64,000 nt of DNA from Posidonia oceanica (taxonomy: Eukaryota; Streptophyta; Magnoliopsida; Alismatales; Posidoniaceae). Below, piece by piece: positions 1-11,188 of the stretch. The position numbers and the translations under genes were made by a program. Positions within the stretch are counted from its first letter, which is position 1. Each line of letters begins with the position of its first letter. The DNA lies in NCBI GenBank assembly GCA_037176725.1, contig JAZBRS010000029.1, positions 41,860,001-41,924,000 on the forward strand. Reading direction: 5' to 3'. A model generated the notes under the pieces. That model was not told where the DNA came from. It did no database searches and saw only the letters and a list, made by a program, of their open reading frames with translations.

Positions 1-139
1 GGGGCAGCTGAAACGCTCCTAGCACCAAGAAGAGGGCTAGATAGTTTGATAGGTGTCATCCGGGCAGTTAAGGCTGCCAGCCCGAGTAGACATTTTGACG
101 ATCGTCAACCGAGCAGTTAGGGTTGCCAGCCCAAGCAAA
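1..139. other. Edge of element C 3' region, short imperfect duplication
   Basis: Two related stretches lie at about 64-92 and 112-140 (GGCAGTTAAGGCTGCCAGCCC and GCAGTTAGGGTTGCCAGCCC, each followed by AAG- or GAG-type sequence). No coding sense was seen. By position this is still the tail of element C before its missing 3' LTR. Confidence 0.35.
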
Positions 140-1335
140 AAGGGGGCAAACTAGTCCTCGTCCGTCTGGAGCGAAGAACCAAAGCAAGTAGGACTTCGTC
201 TGCCCGGAACGAAGTCGCGAGGGAGGCGAGCTTGTCCTCGAACGCCCGGTACGAGGAAAGAACAAGTGGGACTTCGTCCACTCGGAGCGAAGTCTCAAAA
301 AAAGGAGGGCTTGTCCTCATCTGACCGACATGAGGAGATAGGCAAAAGGGACTTCGTCCACCCAGAGCGAAGTCAAGAGAAAGGCGAACTTGTCCTCGAC
401 CAACTAGCACGAGGAAGCAAGTAAGCGGGAGTTCGCCCACCCGGAGCAAAGTCACGAGAAAGGCAAGCTTGTCCTCAATCGACCGGTACGAGGAGGCAAG
501 CAAGTGGGACTTCACCCACCCAGAGCGAAGTAGCGAGAGAAGCAAGCTTGTCCTCAATCGATTGGTACGAGGAGGCAAGCAAGCGGGACTTCGTCCACCT
601 GAAGCAAAGTCGAGAAAAAGGGAGGACTTGTCCTCGTCTGACCAGCACGAGGAGACAAGCAAGCGGGACTTCGTTGTCTAGAGTGAAGTCGCGAGAAAGG
701 CAAGCTTGTCCTTCACCGATCGGCACAAGGAAGCAAGCAAGCGGGACTTCGTCCGCCCAGAGCGAAGACTCGAAAAAAGGAGGGCTCGCCCTCATTCGAT
801 TGGCACGAGGAGACAAGCAAGTGGGACTTCGTCCACCCGAAGAGAAGTCGTGAGAGAGGGAAGCTTGTCTTCAACCGACTGGTACGAGGAGGCAAGCAAA
901 TGGGACTTCGTTCGCCTGGAGCAAAGTCGCGAAAAAAGGAAGGCTTGTTATCGTCCGACCGGCACGAGGAGACAAGCAAGCGGGACTTCGTCTGCCCAGA
1001 GCGAAGTTGCAAGAATGGCAAACTTGTCCTCGACCATCCTGTACGAGGAAGCAAGCAAGCAAGCAGAACTTCGTTCGTCTGGAGCGAAGTCGCAGAAAAA
1101 AGAGGGCTTGTCCTCGTCCGACCGGCACGAGGAGACAAGCAAGCGGGACTTCGTCTGCCCGGAGCGAAGTCGCGAGAGAGGGAAGCTTGTCCACAACTGA
1201 CCGGTACGAGGAGGCAAGCAAGCGGGACTTCGTCTGCCTAGTGGAAGTCGTGAGAGCAGGGAAGCTTGTCCTCGACCGACCGGTATGAGGAGGCAAGCAA
1301 GCGGGACTTCGTCTGCCCAAAGAAAAGTTGTGAGA
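140..1335. repeat. 79-bp tandem array (about 14-15 copies) in the 3' region of element C
   Basis: CTTGTCCTC recurs at 231, 310, 389, 468, 546 and 627 and onward at the same spacing. Each unit also carries a CGGGACTTCGT block and a GAGCGAAGTC block. Units differ by point changes and small indels. Several long open frames cross the array on both strands, but they follow from the lack of stops in the repeat and are not genes. Hypervariable tandem repeats between pol and the 3' LTR are known for Ogre/Tat elements and can seed satellites. Confidence 0.88.
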
Positions 1336-3254
1336 GCAAACTCAAAAAGCAGGTTGAATGTCATACCCGGTTGAATGCGGTGGGCGTCTTTGGATTGCTG
1401 CTCTACTTCGGGTACCAGTGAGCGAGCTGATGCATTGTGGTACTTGCAGGGAGTATCCTGTTGCTTTGCCATGCGTTGGGGCTAGGCTGCTATCTTCTGT
1501 GATTTTGTGTATGGCTAGGGTTTGCTGCCGCTATGCTGCGATGCTGCCAGTGCACATATTCTGCCATGGCTCATGTGGGGGTCATCTGGAAATTCTATTG
1601 ATTGCCATGTGCAACAATGGCATCACCTTAGGGGCACTTGCAGCTTTTGCGGGATCATGCAGGGCACTTGGCCACTCTGCTGAGCCGGCAAGGTGACAGG
1701 GCACACTGTAGTTCTACAGGGGTGTCACGATTTTTGCCCGGCTACTTGGTAGCTTGCCTGCTGCTTTGGAGAATCCGTAATTGCTCTAGCAGGGGTAGAT
1801 TTGCAATTTTGCCAAATATGAAGGTGTCACTGCAATTTACCCTACTACATGGCTCATAGTGCCTATGCTCAATCGTGGCATGCTCTGAAGGATGTATCAG
1901 GCTGAGGGGCACTCTGTGAGTATGTTGTAGTTGTGTAGAGCGTAGAAAGGAGGCATTCTACAGTTTTGTGGAAAACTAGGGGCATCAATGCAAATTTTCC
2001 CAAGTAAGGATGCTTGGAGATCCTGTCTGGCCTAGGGGCAACTGATGGATGCTGTGGCTGAGTCCTCTTCCTAGAAAACAATTTGGGTGGTTTCGGCAAT
2101 AATATGAGGAGCCTTTGATATTCTGATAAACTGTAGGGACTTTTCTATAATTTTCCCTTACACTATGATTTCTACCAGCTATCTTAGGCTTTTGGTAACC
2201 TGGCAGGGTGTCATGGAGGCATCCCTATGACTTTGAGGGGCTCAACTGAGATTTTGTCAAAGTTTGGGGCAGATATGACACTTTTGCAAAAGTTAGGGGC
2301 TTATTTGTAATTTCCTTGAACTGTAGGGGGTATTTTGCAATTCTGCCAAGTACTACTGTCGTGCTGCCTATTCTGGGGCATTTGTGATGCGGTGAGCACT
2401 GAGAGATGTCTCTGGTGCCCGTGATAGGCATGACTGGAGCTATGCCAAATACGGGAAGTGATTTTGTTGTTCCTACTAAAGTTAAGGGCCTATGTGCAAT
2501 TTTATCGAACTGTAAGGGGCATTGAAGCAATTTTTCCTTCCTGAGGAGTTCTCTGGTAATATCATCAGACTTAGGGAGTTCACACCAATTTCTATAAGGC
2601 AGAGGGGCACTGGCACAATGCTGCAAAAGTCAAGGACTGAACTGCAATTTTGTCAGACAATTTACACTTTAACCCTTGGATACGAATTTTGCCAGGAGTT
2701 TTCAAACTTCGGTGGGTCCCACTGGATCATTTTCTACTGCATTTCATTTCAATGCACCATTGCAAACAAACATTATTGCATTTCAAGTTGATTTGCATAT
2801 AGCACTATTCATTTATTTTTCCAAAAGTTAACTTGCATCATCATTTTTCCTTTTCATTTAAGCCTTGCAACCTGCGTGTGCCCTCATTCTCGTTTCTTCT
2901 TCAACTTCTCCTCACTGCACAAGTGCCTCCTCCTTACTGCGCCTTCTCATTTCTGGCGGCTTGGACTCGATTCTCCGGTGAGTGGTGAGTGTGAGGGGTT
3001 GTCTTCGCGATGATCTCAAGCGGGAGCAGTGCGCAGTGGGGAGAGGCGTGCGGTGGTGCTCGGGAGTGGCTCTGGCGAGTTGCTCGAAATGGTACGCCCT
3101 CTCCCTCCTCCTGTGTTTTTGTGTTGTTTTTTTTTCTTTCTTTGTCGCGTCGATGGGGGGGGCTTGGCATGGTGCTGGGAAAGGGCAGCGGCGATGACGC
3201 ACAGCATTGGGTGCCGTCGTCCGAGCTGCACGGGAAGGCTTCGATTGACGATTG
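1336..3254. other. Non-coding region upstream of the antisense gene of element C
   Basis: No convincing gene. From about 1,790 to 2,700 short degenerate blocks recur, of the form AGGGGCA followed by TTTGCAATTTTGCCAA, at irregular 40-150 bp spacing. After 2,880 the sequence becomes GC-rich and exon-like, with a possible splice donor (CTCCG/GTGAGT) near 2,975. It may hold the promoter and 5' leader of the plus-strand gene starting near 3,921; this is inferred from position only. Confidence 0.4.
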
Positions 3255-3500
3255 AGCTTCTAGTGGTGGCATGGTGCTCGGGCAAGGAGGGCTGGTAGCG
3301 GCGTTGCTCGGACGGCAGGACTTGCACAGGCATGCGGGGAGGCTTGAGCAAGAGCTGTGACAGCTCGACCGGTCTGGTGGTGGCACGGTGCTCGAGCAAA
3401 GAGGGCTGGCAGCGGCGGTGCTTGGCCAATAGGACTTGCACAAGCGTGCGGGGAGGCTCGAGTAAGGGTTGTGATGGCTCGGCCGGCGTTGGTGATGTAG
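3255..3500. repeat. Two-copy 114-bp tandem duplication
   Basis: GTGGTGGCA..GGTGCTCG recurs at 3,263 and 3,377, and GGACTTGCACA..GCG at about 3,318 and 3,432, both 114 bp apart. A weaker third copy begins near 3,163. The unit is GC-rich and lies in the presumed 5' region of the antisense gene. Confidence 0.7.
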
Positions 3501-3920
3501 GGGTTCGACCTTGTTGGATGCCCATTTTGTGATTTTTTTCCCTTTTATTTTCATGATTTTTGCTTGATCCGCAATGTCGAATACATGTTTGAATGCCAAG
3601 GATTGATTTTTATCAAGCCCAATGATGCTCTGTTTAGCAATTTATCACTGTTTCTGCACTGTTTCCATATTTGTAGAAAAAAATTGCACATTCCGGCGTG
3701 TCTGTATGCCTTGACACTGTATTTGCTTTGTATTCTGTGATTTTGCTTTGACCGGATTGGCTGTGTTGTAATGTGATAATTTTTTGGCATGCCTGTTTTA
3801 TGCATCATTTTCCTATTGGAATTTTTGCCTGCATTTGATGCTACTATAGTGTACGATGCTTGTATGCACTTGTTTACACTGAGTCTGTAATATGCCTTGA
3901 GTTTTCACTTTTATTCTGTA

Positions 3921-6248
3921 GTCTGAGTCGGAGTTTGCCAATACGGGTTCCCAGATGGCAAGTGGGAGTGCCTCGAGTTCGCGGACTCAGAGCCGGGGAG
4001 CCTTGAGGTCCTGGGTGTCTCGCGGTGCCTCTGGCTCGTGAGGTTCGCATGAGGCTTCGGTTAGTCATGCGCCTGCAGTTCCACAAAGGTATGCTTAATT
4101 TCATGCTTCAGTCCTTGTTGTTTCTATTTTGCTATGCTAAAACTGATGTCTAATTCTGGTTTTGTCTTTGGCAGGAGGCTAGGAACTATGGCGGTCATTT
4201 GCTCAACGGTGACCACATCTACGATCGAGAGGACTTTGAGGTAAGCCCATTTCTATTTGCTGCTAGTTCATTTGGCCTGATTACATGCCATACTGCTAAT
4301 TCTGTGTTTATGATCTTTGTTGCTATGATGGCATGGCTGGGAGGGTGATGCGGTGCTGCTGGACACCCATGCTTGCCCACTTCCGCCGCCTGTTGGGTTT
4401 TCTTCAGGATTTCCTGCTTCATCATAGCCTGTTTGGAAGCTTTTTGCGGATCCCAGCCATACACGGGCATTACCAGTTATTTTGGGCCCTGGTGGAGCAC
4501 TAGAGGTTCGAGACACGTACCTTCCATTTCTCGTACAGGGAAATGACTAGACTGAGCTTTGGCGGCGAGCCAATTGCCGGGAAGACCACACAAGCCTTCT
4601 CGAAGTTGCCGCAGTTGCTGGGGAGGAAGGCCCTGATCTGACTCGCTCGGCGTACAACGTCAGACTGATCTGGTTGAGGGAGTGGGTATAGTTCTGGCCT
4701 GACCCCACACCTGGTTCGAGGGGGGCAGACTTTGTCCTGCGTCATTTCCTGCTCGAGCTGATCGGGTTAATCTTCTATGACACATCAGGCTACTACGTCC
4801 ACGCAGACTGGCTGATGTACATAGCGGATATCGATCGACTTGACTGGTATGACTAGGGTCGCGTGAGCTATGCCTACCTCCTCTATGGGCTGGACATGTG
4901 GTTCGGAAGAACCTACGTTCATACGTCGGTCTGTATCCCTTGCTGACGGTAAGTAGCTGAACTGGTCTGTTTGTGCTTGTTGTTTATATTATGTCCCTTG
5001 AATATGCTGTATTGACCATTTGGTTGTTTGTTTGGCAGTATTGGGCCATTGAGCACGTCTGACGTGGACACTACTTCCTCCGCCTTCGCCCTGAGCTTCT
5101 GCCTCTACCTCAACAGTGGTGCGAGCCCGACCACCGCGTTGCTTCGGGGGTTTACAGCTACGAGACCTACTAGTATCTACTGGATCTGGTGGACTCAGAC
5201 GAGGTAAGTCTGGTGCTAGTTCCTTTTCTTTCTTCGTAAAAGTCCACTGTTATGATAGACTATATTGATGCTCAGCTACTGTTTTTTTTTGGTTCACAGG
5301 TGGAGTTGTGGCCTTTTGAGTGCTACGAGGGGTTTCACCGGGCCCCTCTGGCCTCTGCTCGGAGATTTAGTAGGACGTAGACCAAGTTTTTCTGTATGAA
5401 GAGGTTTGCGTATTATCTTCTATGGCACGTCCGTCATCAGTTCACGGACGAGTTCTGCATCCCACTCCCCCTTCCAGAGGATATGGAGTCCTGAGCAACG
5501 ACCCGTGCCGCAGCTTGGACAGCTACCGTTGCCGCCTTGGGGGTCAGGAGCCAGTACACCCTCCATGCGGTCAGCCAGGACGAGTACCTGGGGTGGTTCG
5601 AGCCGGCGGAGAAGCCGCATCTGTTCCTTGAGGGACTCCGCGAGAGCCAACAGGCGATGTGGTTTGTCGAGGACTGGGCTTAGTTAATTTGTCCTTTCAC
5701 TGTTATGAATACTGTCCTTGCTATATGCACCATGTTCTAATCTATCTTTGAATCTACTACAGGGCTTCATGGATCGACTCAGTGACTTTTACGAGAATAT
5801 GAGGCGGAAAAAGGTAAACAAACAACCTAGCCCTTAATTGTATATGTGCAAACTGTCTTGTTTCTGATGTTCTTGCTTTCTTTTTTGAAACAGGCGAGGC
5901 AGGAGCTGGCATTTCTGGAGTTATGAATTTAATTTTAAAATTTGCAGCATTAATTCATATCATGCTTGTCTAACTGCTCTTGTGTTTGCATTTAAGGGTG
6001 GGGTCCCCTTTGTTGTTGTCAACATTGGGTCCAGTAGCGAGTTTAGCATCGACTTTGATGTGGAAGACGTGTCTGATGCTGAGGACCAGGTGGGGACGAG
6101 TAGTGTTGCTCTGGGCCCCTCGCACTCTCAGGTCACCTCTGCAAGGATAGCCCGACGACTGCGCCGCAAAGCTGCTCGCCAGACAGTTCTCGATGCTCAG
6201 AGGAGGGACACGAGCTCAGATGCTGAGGCCGGCTCCGGGGATGATTAA
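3921..6248 (+). pseudogene. Antisense intron-containing PMD-like gene of element C (degraded)
   Basis: The gene runs opposite to element C. Likely exons, bounded by GT/AG sites, are about 3,921-4,088, 4,174-4,240, 4,515-4,948, 5,039-5,202, 5,301-5,681, 5,761-5,813 and 5,995-6,248. The 4,700-4,900 segment encodes a stretch with ADFVLRHFLLELIG, then ADIDRLDWYD and VSYAYLLYGLDMWFG. This follows the plant mobile domain layout (an LLYLIG-like helix, a D-rich strand, then a Trp/Tyr-Ala-Leu-Leu-Tyr helix). The last exon is acidic at its end (SDAEAGSGDD) with an Arg-rich helix. In-frame stops and at least two frameshifts make it non-functional here. PMD ORFs in antisense near pol are known among plant LTR elements. 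The role is unknown; exon limits are approximate. Confidence 0.52.
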
Positions 6249-6829
6249 CAACCCAATTCACTTGTCGCAATTGTATTCTCTTGTTTTGGTTGAAATGTAA
6301 TAATATTTTTGTAAAACCGACTATATTTGACTAGGGATGTATGCAAACTACTTTTCTACTTTTGAAATGTGAAACCATCTTTGTCACAGCCTGTGTTATG
6401 TGCCTCTGGATGCTTTGGATGGATGTATGTATCTCTTTGCAAGTGTTTGAAGATCTTGCCCCAGTTAGGCAAGCTGAAAAAATGCAAACAATCTTCTGCA
6501 AAAATTACTGTAAATTCTGTGACGGCAAACCACGGAGTAAATCAGCGGAAGCTTCAAGCGGTGGTCCCTTGTTCAGTCTCCTAATTTGTGTGAACGGCTC
6601 TTTTGGGGGAAGCTATATCTCACCCCTCTCCGCCCGCGAGTGCTCCCAGCCTGTTCTCGAGAGTCTCCTGTGATGGTCTTCACCCTTCTTTGAAAATGAT
6701 GAGCATCCCCTAGGGCTTTCCACCGCTGGCGAGCTTGAATGCGGGCTACTACGGTCGACGGGCCGGGCACTTCTTTTGGCCGACGGGGCTCCATCAGGCC
6801 TGCTCCTTCCTTGTTTCTGCATGATTTTA
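6249..6829. other. Spacer between two antisense ORFs of element C
   Basis: AT-rich sequence after the stop at 6,246-6,248, with AATAATATTTTTGTAAA at about 6,298 that could act in polyadenylation. It turns GC-richer after 6,590. No supported gene. Confidence 0.35.
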
Positions 6830-7784
6830 GATGGCCGAAACTTGTGGTGACCCCAGGCCCTCATTTTTACAGGGATTTCACACTCTGGTCACTCCCACAC
6901 ATTGCTCCGATGCACTCCGGGCATGGGTTGGCAAGCTCACTATCGGCGACTGCGAAAGGCTGCGATTGTGAGGGATTTCCTCCAAGTTTCTAAATGTGGC
7001 TGACGTGGAGGTGAGTTGACACCTCCTGTGTGCCACTGCATGGTTCTGGAAACCTGCCCACCATGTCTTTCACTTCAGAAAAGTGGAGATGATGCCCCCA
7101 CTAGAGGAGGCGCGTCGGATCAGTGGTCTGTCGAGGCTGCTAGGGCCTGCCGTGTTCGTGCGGCGCGATGGCTATGCAACAGTCCTGTATCAGCTGACTG
7201 GCCTCTCAATGGTCGACTGCAGGCGAAGCTGGATCTGTGCTGATGGCTTGGTGCCCATGCTCTGCTTGGTGTACTTCGACCAGGTGGTTCGAAGGCATGC
7301 TGAGCCCAGTGACGACCTGTGGCACCAGGGTTTTGTCACCCACTTCCTGGGAGAGCTAGTTTTCTGTCACGTCCGGATGACAGTCGCTAAGATCGCGCTG
7401 GCTGTAGTTACTCGGCAGATCGATATGGCACCTATCATTCTAGCTAAGACTTATCACAAGTTGGACCGTATGTCACATCGTTGTCGCCACTTCCACAGCT
7501 GCAGTGCCCTAGTGCAGGTATAATGCCATTACAGTTGCTATTGTATGCTCAGTAATTCTGTTTCAATCCTTACTGCCACTGGCATGCTTTTTCCAGGTAT
7601 GGCTCACTGGCCGCTTAGGAGTGGAGGTTCTACGTCCACAGAGCTCTACCTTCGAGACCTACTGCCGCAGTGGGCATTCTCGGACCATCTGGGGTGTCCA
7701 CAAGGAATACGAGAAGTTGGAGAGGCTGACTGAGGATGCAGTGACTTGGCACATCGTCCTGTCTGCTGTAGAGCCTTTCGCTAT
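6830..7784 (+). pseudogene. Second antisense ORF of element C, 5' part, cut by insertion of element B
   Basis: Likely exons are about 6,830-7,011 (GTGAGT donor), 7,078-7,516 (GTATAA donor) and 7,597-7,784. The protein carries WVGKLTIGDCERL, a central segment with FVTHFLGELVF and ILAKTYHKLDRM, then a VQVWLTGRLGVEVLRP block across the 7,516/7,597 splice. These blocks resemble the PMD or aminotransferase-like plant transposon proteins found as extra ORFs in LTR elements, but I assign only that broad class. An in-frame TGA lies in the first exon. The reading frame stops at the TSD of element B (GCTAT, 7,780-7,784) and resumes at 23,740. Confidence 0.5.
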
Positions 7785-8511
7785 TGTGGACATGGGGTTT
7801 TTTGGTGAGGAGAAGCTTGTTGTGTCTATTTGGTGCTTCCTCATTGCCCCTTATTTATATCCAACTCCCTCACTCCACAGATGACAGAATTGGTGTGATC
7901 GCCACTCTCGGTTTGCTTTCGCTGGCCTTCGAGACACCTTGGGGAGATGTGATATGGTTGTGGGTTCTACTACCTTGGGACAACGCCTGCGTTGCCCAAG
8001 GGTGCCTATGTTTGGTGAGTTTCTTCTTCTTCTTCTTTTCCTTGCAAAGCAGATTTTAAAGATACAGATTAACAAAGTGTAGTATGTGATTCAAAACAAA
8101 TTGAAAATTAACATAAAATGAAAGGAGGAATACTTACTCGAGGGGTTTTATCCCCCCGGTTGCAACTAAGTATGACTATGCCTAGCTACAACAATATATG
8201 AAATGAAATGCTTTACTATACTATGAAATTAAACATATGATATGAAAAGAAAAGGAAAACTAAAGAAAGCCCCTTTTGTCTATGCACGGAATGCAAATGG
8301 TGTCGATGTGATGTCATTGATGACAGAGGAGGACTCAAGCTCTCTCAAAAACTCCTTTTCCACATAGCTTCTCTCAAAATTCTAACTCAAAACACTTTCT
8401 ACTTGCTCTCACCAATTCTTCTCAAAATTGTGTTTCTCTCTTGAAAATCACTTCTAAATCCCTCCTAGATCCATCCAATTTTCGTTCCTGATCCTAGAGA
8501 GGGTACCCCTG

Positions 8512-8520
8512 CTTTTATAG
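8512..8520 (-). promoter_or_regulatory. TATA box of the element B 3' LTR
   Basis: CTATAAAAG on the minus strand, followed downstream by GCAGGGGTACCC. It is conserved at 23,231-23,239 in the other LTR. A 58-bp palindromic module ends 53 bp upstream. Confidence 0.65.
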
Positions 8521-8572
8521 AAGCAAGGGAGGAACAAAAAGGCCAAGTCAGCAACTTTCCTGTTTCAGAAGT

Positions 8573-8630
8573 GTTGGACGCTGACTGTTACAGCGTCCAA
8601 CGTTGGACGTTGGAACTAGCAGCGTCCAAC
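8573..8630. repeat. Palindromic module 1 (two 29-bp dyads), LTR U3
   Basis: The first dyad has perfect 11-bp arms GTTGGACGCTG (8,573-8,583) and CAGCGTCCAAC (8,591-8,601) around a 7-nt centre. The second (8,602-8,630) follows without a gap and has one arm mismatch. It lies about 53 bp upstream of the TATA box of the LTR. Confidence 0.9.
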
Positions 8631-8803
8631 GACCCTCCGAGGCAAAGATACTAGGATCAAAGAATATTCCTCAATAAGTGACTGATTAATGATCATTAAA
8701 ACCAATTAAGGCCTTGACTGGTCAAAGGACCCTTAGTGGTGGTAAAGCACCAAATTTGATTTCAGCCAAATATGGCAAGTTTGGGGAAACAGAAAACCAG
8801 GTT

Positions 8804-8861
8804 GTTGGACGCTATGATTCACAACGTCCAACGTTGGATGCTAGGGGATCCAGCGTCCAAC
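8804..8861. repeat. Palindromic module 2 (two 29-bp dyads), LTR U3
   Basis: Same layout as module 1: dyads at 8,804-8,832 and 8,833-8,861 with arms GTTGGACGCT / ACGTCCAAC and GTTGGATGCT / AGCGTCCAAC. It lies about 285 bp upstream of the TATA box. Confidence 0.88.
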
Positions 8862-9020
8862 ACACTCAAATGCAAACTTGCCAATTTTGACCCCTCGATC
8901 ACAGGGACAAGTGTCAATAGGTTGGATGAGAGTACTTGAGCTGGGAAAAGAGCTTCTAGAGGTGGCCTAATGCAACAGACTACACTACCATGAAGGGAGT
9001 GCCAAAACGGGGTATCTACA

Positions 9021-9036
9021 GATTGCCCCTCCTTGA
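9021..9036 (-). other. Polypurine tract of element B
   Basis: On the minus strand AAGGAGGGGCAATC directly precedes the 3' LTR start TGTAGATA. This is where plus-strand DNA priming is expected. Confidence 0.65.
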
Positions 9037-9164
9037 AGATGGCTTTGGCACGAAACTATCTACAAGGCGAGACGATACCCCCGTATGGCACTACCTAGAG
9101 ATCCTAAATGAAATCCAATGTCTGCTGCCACTAGACTTGGACGGGACACAATGAGGGTCGGCTA

Positions 9165-9357
9165 AAGAAACACGGCCAAGGGGATTGCCCAAGGGGAACA
9201 AACTAACGACATGCCACGGTGATTGCCCGCAGGGGTCAAACTAAAAGACATGCCACGGAGATTACCCGTGGGGGTCAAACTAAAAGACATGCCACGGGAA
9301 TTGCCCGCGGGGGTCAAACTAAAGACACTGCCACGGGAGTTGCCCATGAGGTCAAAC
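9165..9357. repeat. 39-bp tandem array (about 5 copies)
   Basis: GACATGCCACGG recurs at 9,208, 9,247 and 9,286 (39-bp period), with GATTGCCC and GGGGTCAAACTAAAA in each unit. The unit is related to the 43/44-bp array at 10,225-10,575. It lies between the antisense gene and the 3' LTR of element B. Confidence 0.85.
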
Positions 9358-9529
9358 TAAAAGGATGGATAGCTAATGATTCCGACGACCACTGAATGCG
9401 AATGCAGTACAATGCGAATGCAATACAATGCGCTATGCATGGATGCGTGTTGACAGGAATGCGAAAGAGGGAGTCATGATATGCCATGCATGACCCTAGG
9501 TAATGAGGTTCCTCCATCATCGTCGGCTT

Positions 9530-9965
9530 TAATTTGTATACCGGGTTGGCTCAGGAATTTTTCTCACCACCCAAGGCGGACTGACACATGCGTGAATACA
9601 ATTTGTCATGATCAGGTGCCCTTTCCTCGAGCGTAGCCTACACTCTCCAAGGGGACCGTCGTCTCATGATACGCGGGTTGGTAAGCGAGAGGTCCATGAT
9701 GCTCCTAGGCAAAAGGGGAAATAATCTCTTCTCTGCCGGCCACGTTGGCTTTATTTGTCACAATTAGGTGTCCTTTTATCGAATGTTGCCTACATTCTCG
9801 ATAGAGACCGTCATCTCGTGACCAAGAATCAATGAACGATGAGTCGATCAATACCGTTGGCTTTATTCGTCAGAATCAAGTGTCCTTTCATTGAATGTTG
9901 CCTACATTCTCAATGGGGACCATCATCTTTTGACCCAGGAGTTAGTGAACAGTGGGTTCACTAAT
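9530..9965. repeat. Imperfect tandem repeat of about 115-120 bp
   Basis: A block with GTTGGCTTTATTTGTCA, AGGTGTCCTTT, ATTGAATGTTGCCTACATTCTC and GGGGACCGTC(A)TCTCGTGACC recurs near 9,540, 9,745 and 9,860. This is the 3' non-coding region of element B. Confidence 0.7.
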
Positions 9966-10220
9966 ATCGTTGGCTTTGCTTTGTTGACCCAGTTGTGCTA
10001 CGGGGATCTTGCTGTTGATTGGTTTGCTTTGTTTGTCCGGTTGTGCTCCGGGGTTTGCTTTGTTTATCCAGTTGTGCTCTGGTGCTTGCTTTGTTTATCT
10101 GGTTGTGCTCCGGGGTTTGCTTCATTTATCCGGTTGTGCTCCGGGTACCTGCTTTTGATTGGTTTGCTTTGTTTGTCCGGTTGTGCTCCAGGGTTTGCTT
10201 TGATGTCCCGGTTATGCTCC
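9965..10220. repeat. Short tandem array, units of about 31-36 bp
   Basis: TTTGCTTTGTTTGTCC followed by GGTTGTGCTCCGGGG recurs about seven times with small changes. The ORFs seen here are products of the repeat. Confidence 0.78.
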
Positions 10221-10224
10221 GGGG

Positions 10225-10575
10225 ATCTTTACAGACTTGCCGAGGGGATTGCCCAAGGGGGTCGAAAATAAAGCATGACGTGCCAAGCGGATTGCCCAAG
10301 GGGGTCGAAAATAAAAACATGACATGCCAAGGGGATTGCCAAAGGGGGTCGAAAATAAAGCATGATGTGCCAAGGGGTTTGCCCAAGGGGGTCAAAAATA
10401 AAAACATGACGTGCCAAGGGGATTGCCCAAAGGGGTTGAAAATAAAAACATGACATGCCAAGGGGATTGCCCAAGGGAGTCGAAAATAAAGCATGACGTG
10501 CCAAGGGGATTGCCCAAGAGGGTCAAAAATAAAAACATGATGTACCAAGGGGATTGCCCAAGGGGGTCGAAAAGG
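10225..10575. repeat. 43/44-bp tandem array (about 8 copies)
   Basis: GTCGAAAATA recurs at 10,261, 10,304 and 10,348, then as variants at 10,391 and 10,435. Two unit types, with AAAGCATGAC or AAAAACATGAC, tend to alternate. The core GGGGATTGCCCAAGGGGGTC is shared with the array at 9,165-9,357. Confidence 0.88.
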
Positions 10576-10745
10576 ATACTTCTTTGGCTTTGCTTGCTTT
10601 GTTGGCCCGGTTGTGCTCTAGGATACCCGAAAATCATGATGGCCTCATCTCTATGTGCATTCTAGCTTCTAGAAGCCTCTGAATTGGAAGAAAATTGATG
10701 TAGAGGCTTTCTGGCAAAATTCAGCATTTTAAATTGCTCTGAAGT

Positions 10746-10881
10746 ATCGGACGCTATATGCTTCTGCGTCCAACATATGACGCTAGAACGCATTGCGTCC
10801 AACATCTAAACTGTCATCTGGGTGTACGACGCTATGCTTTACTGCATCCAACGTATGACGCAAACATGTCTAGCGTCCAAC
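10746..10881. repeat. Palindromic modules 3 and 4, upstream of the antisense gene of element B
   Basis: Module 3 is 10,746-10,774 plus 10,775-10,803; module 4 is 10,824-10,852 plus 10,853-10,881. Each dyad is 29 bp with GACGCT-type left and (T)GCGTCCAAC-type right arms. In each pair the second dyad starts (A/G)TATGACGC instead of GTTGGACGC. They lie about 310-440 bp upstream of the ATG at 11,189 and probably at its promoter. Confidence 0.86.
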
Positions 10882-11188
10882 GTGTCGGGGCCTTTAACAG
10901 CCCTGTCCGCCTTTCTTCCTCATTTTCTCGCTCACCACTCTCCTTTCTCTTCTTCTTCGGTGACGGTGGCGACTCCTTCTGCATTTCCGAGCTTCTTCCG
11001 ATGTGAGGTGACTTGGACGTTCGGCGGCTCTGACGGCCGGAGCTAGGGCACGGCGGCAGCGGCAGTGCAGATTCCGACGAGCAACAGACAGCAACTTCCA
11101 GTTCTGGTGAGCATGTTTTCTTCCCTTCTTCTCCTCCTCTTCATCATTCCAGATAGTGCTTTGACCTCCATTGGGTCCTTTCCAGTTT

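Larger units (their letters stand above)
7785..9020 (-). repeat. 3' LTR of element B (1,236 bp)
   Basis: Near-identical direct repeat of 22,503-23,739. On the minus strand it starts TGTAGATACCCCGTTTTGGC at 9,020 and ends ATGTCCACA at 7,785. A TATA box lies at 8,520-8,512, giving a U3 of about 500 bp. The U3 contains two 58-bp palindromic modules. The Arg-rich minus-strand ORF at 7,851-8,075 has a counterpart in the other LTR copy and is probably not a gene. Confidence 0.92.

Noticed and set aside
117..1472. Several ORFs of 100-180 codons on both strands in the first 1.5 kb
   Set aside because: All overlap the 79-bp array and mirror its period.
7851..8075. Arg-rich 74-105 codon minus-strand ORFs in both LTRs of element B (7,851-8,075 and 22,476-22,793)
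   Set aside because: Located in the R-U5 of the LTR with no recognisable domain; similarity between the copies is explained by the LTR duplication.
10019..10665. ORFs of 80-144 codons over 10,019-10,665
   Set aside because: They are translations of the 33-bp and 43/44-bp arrays.
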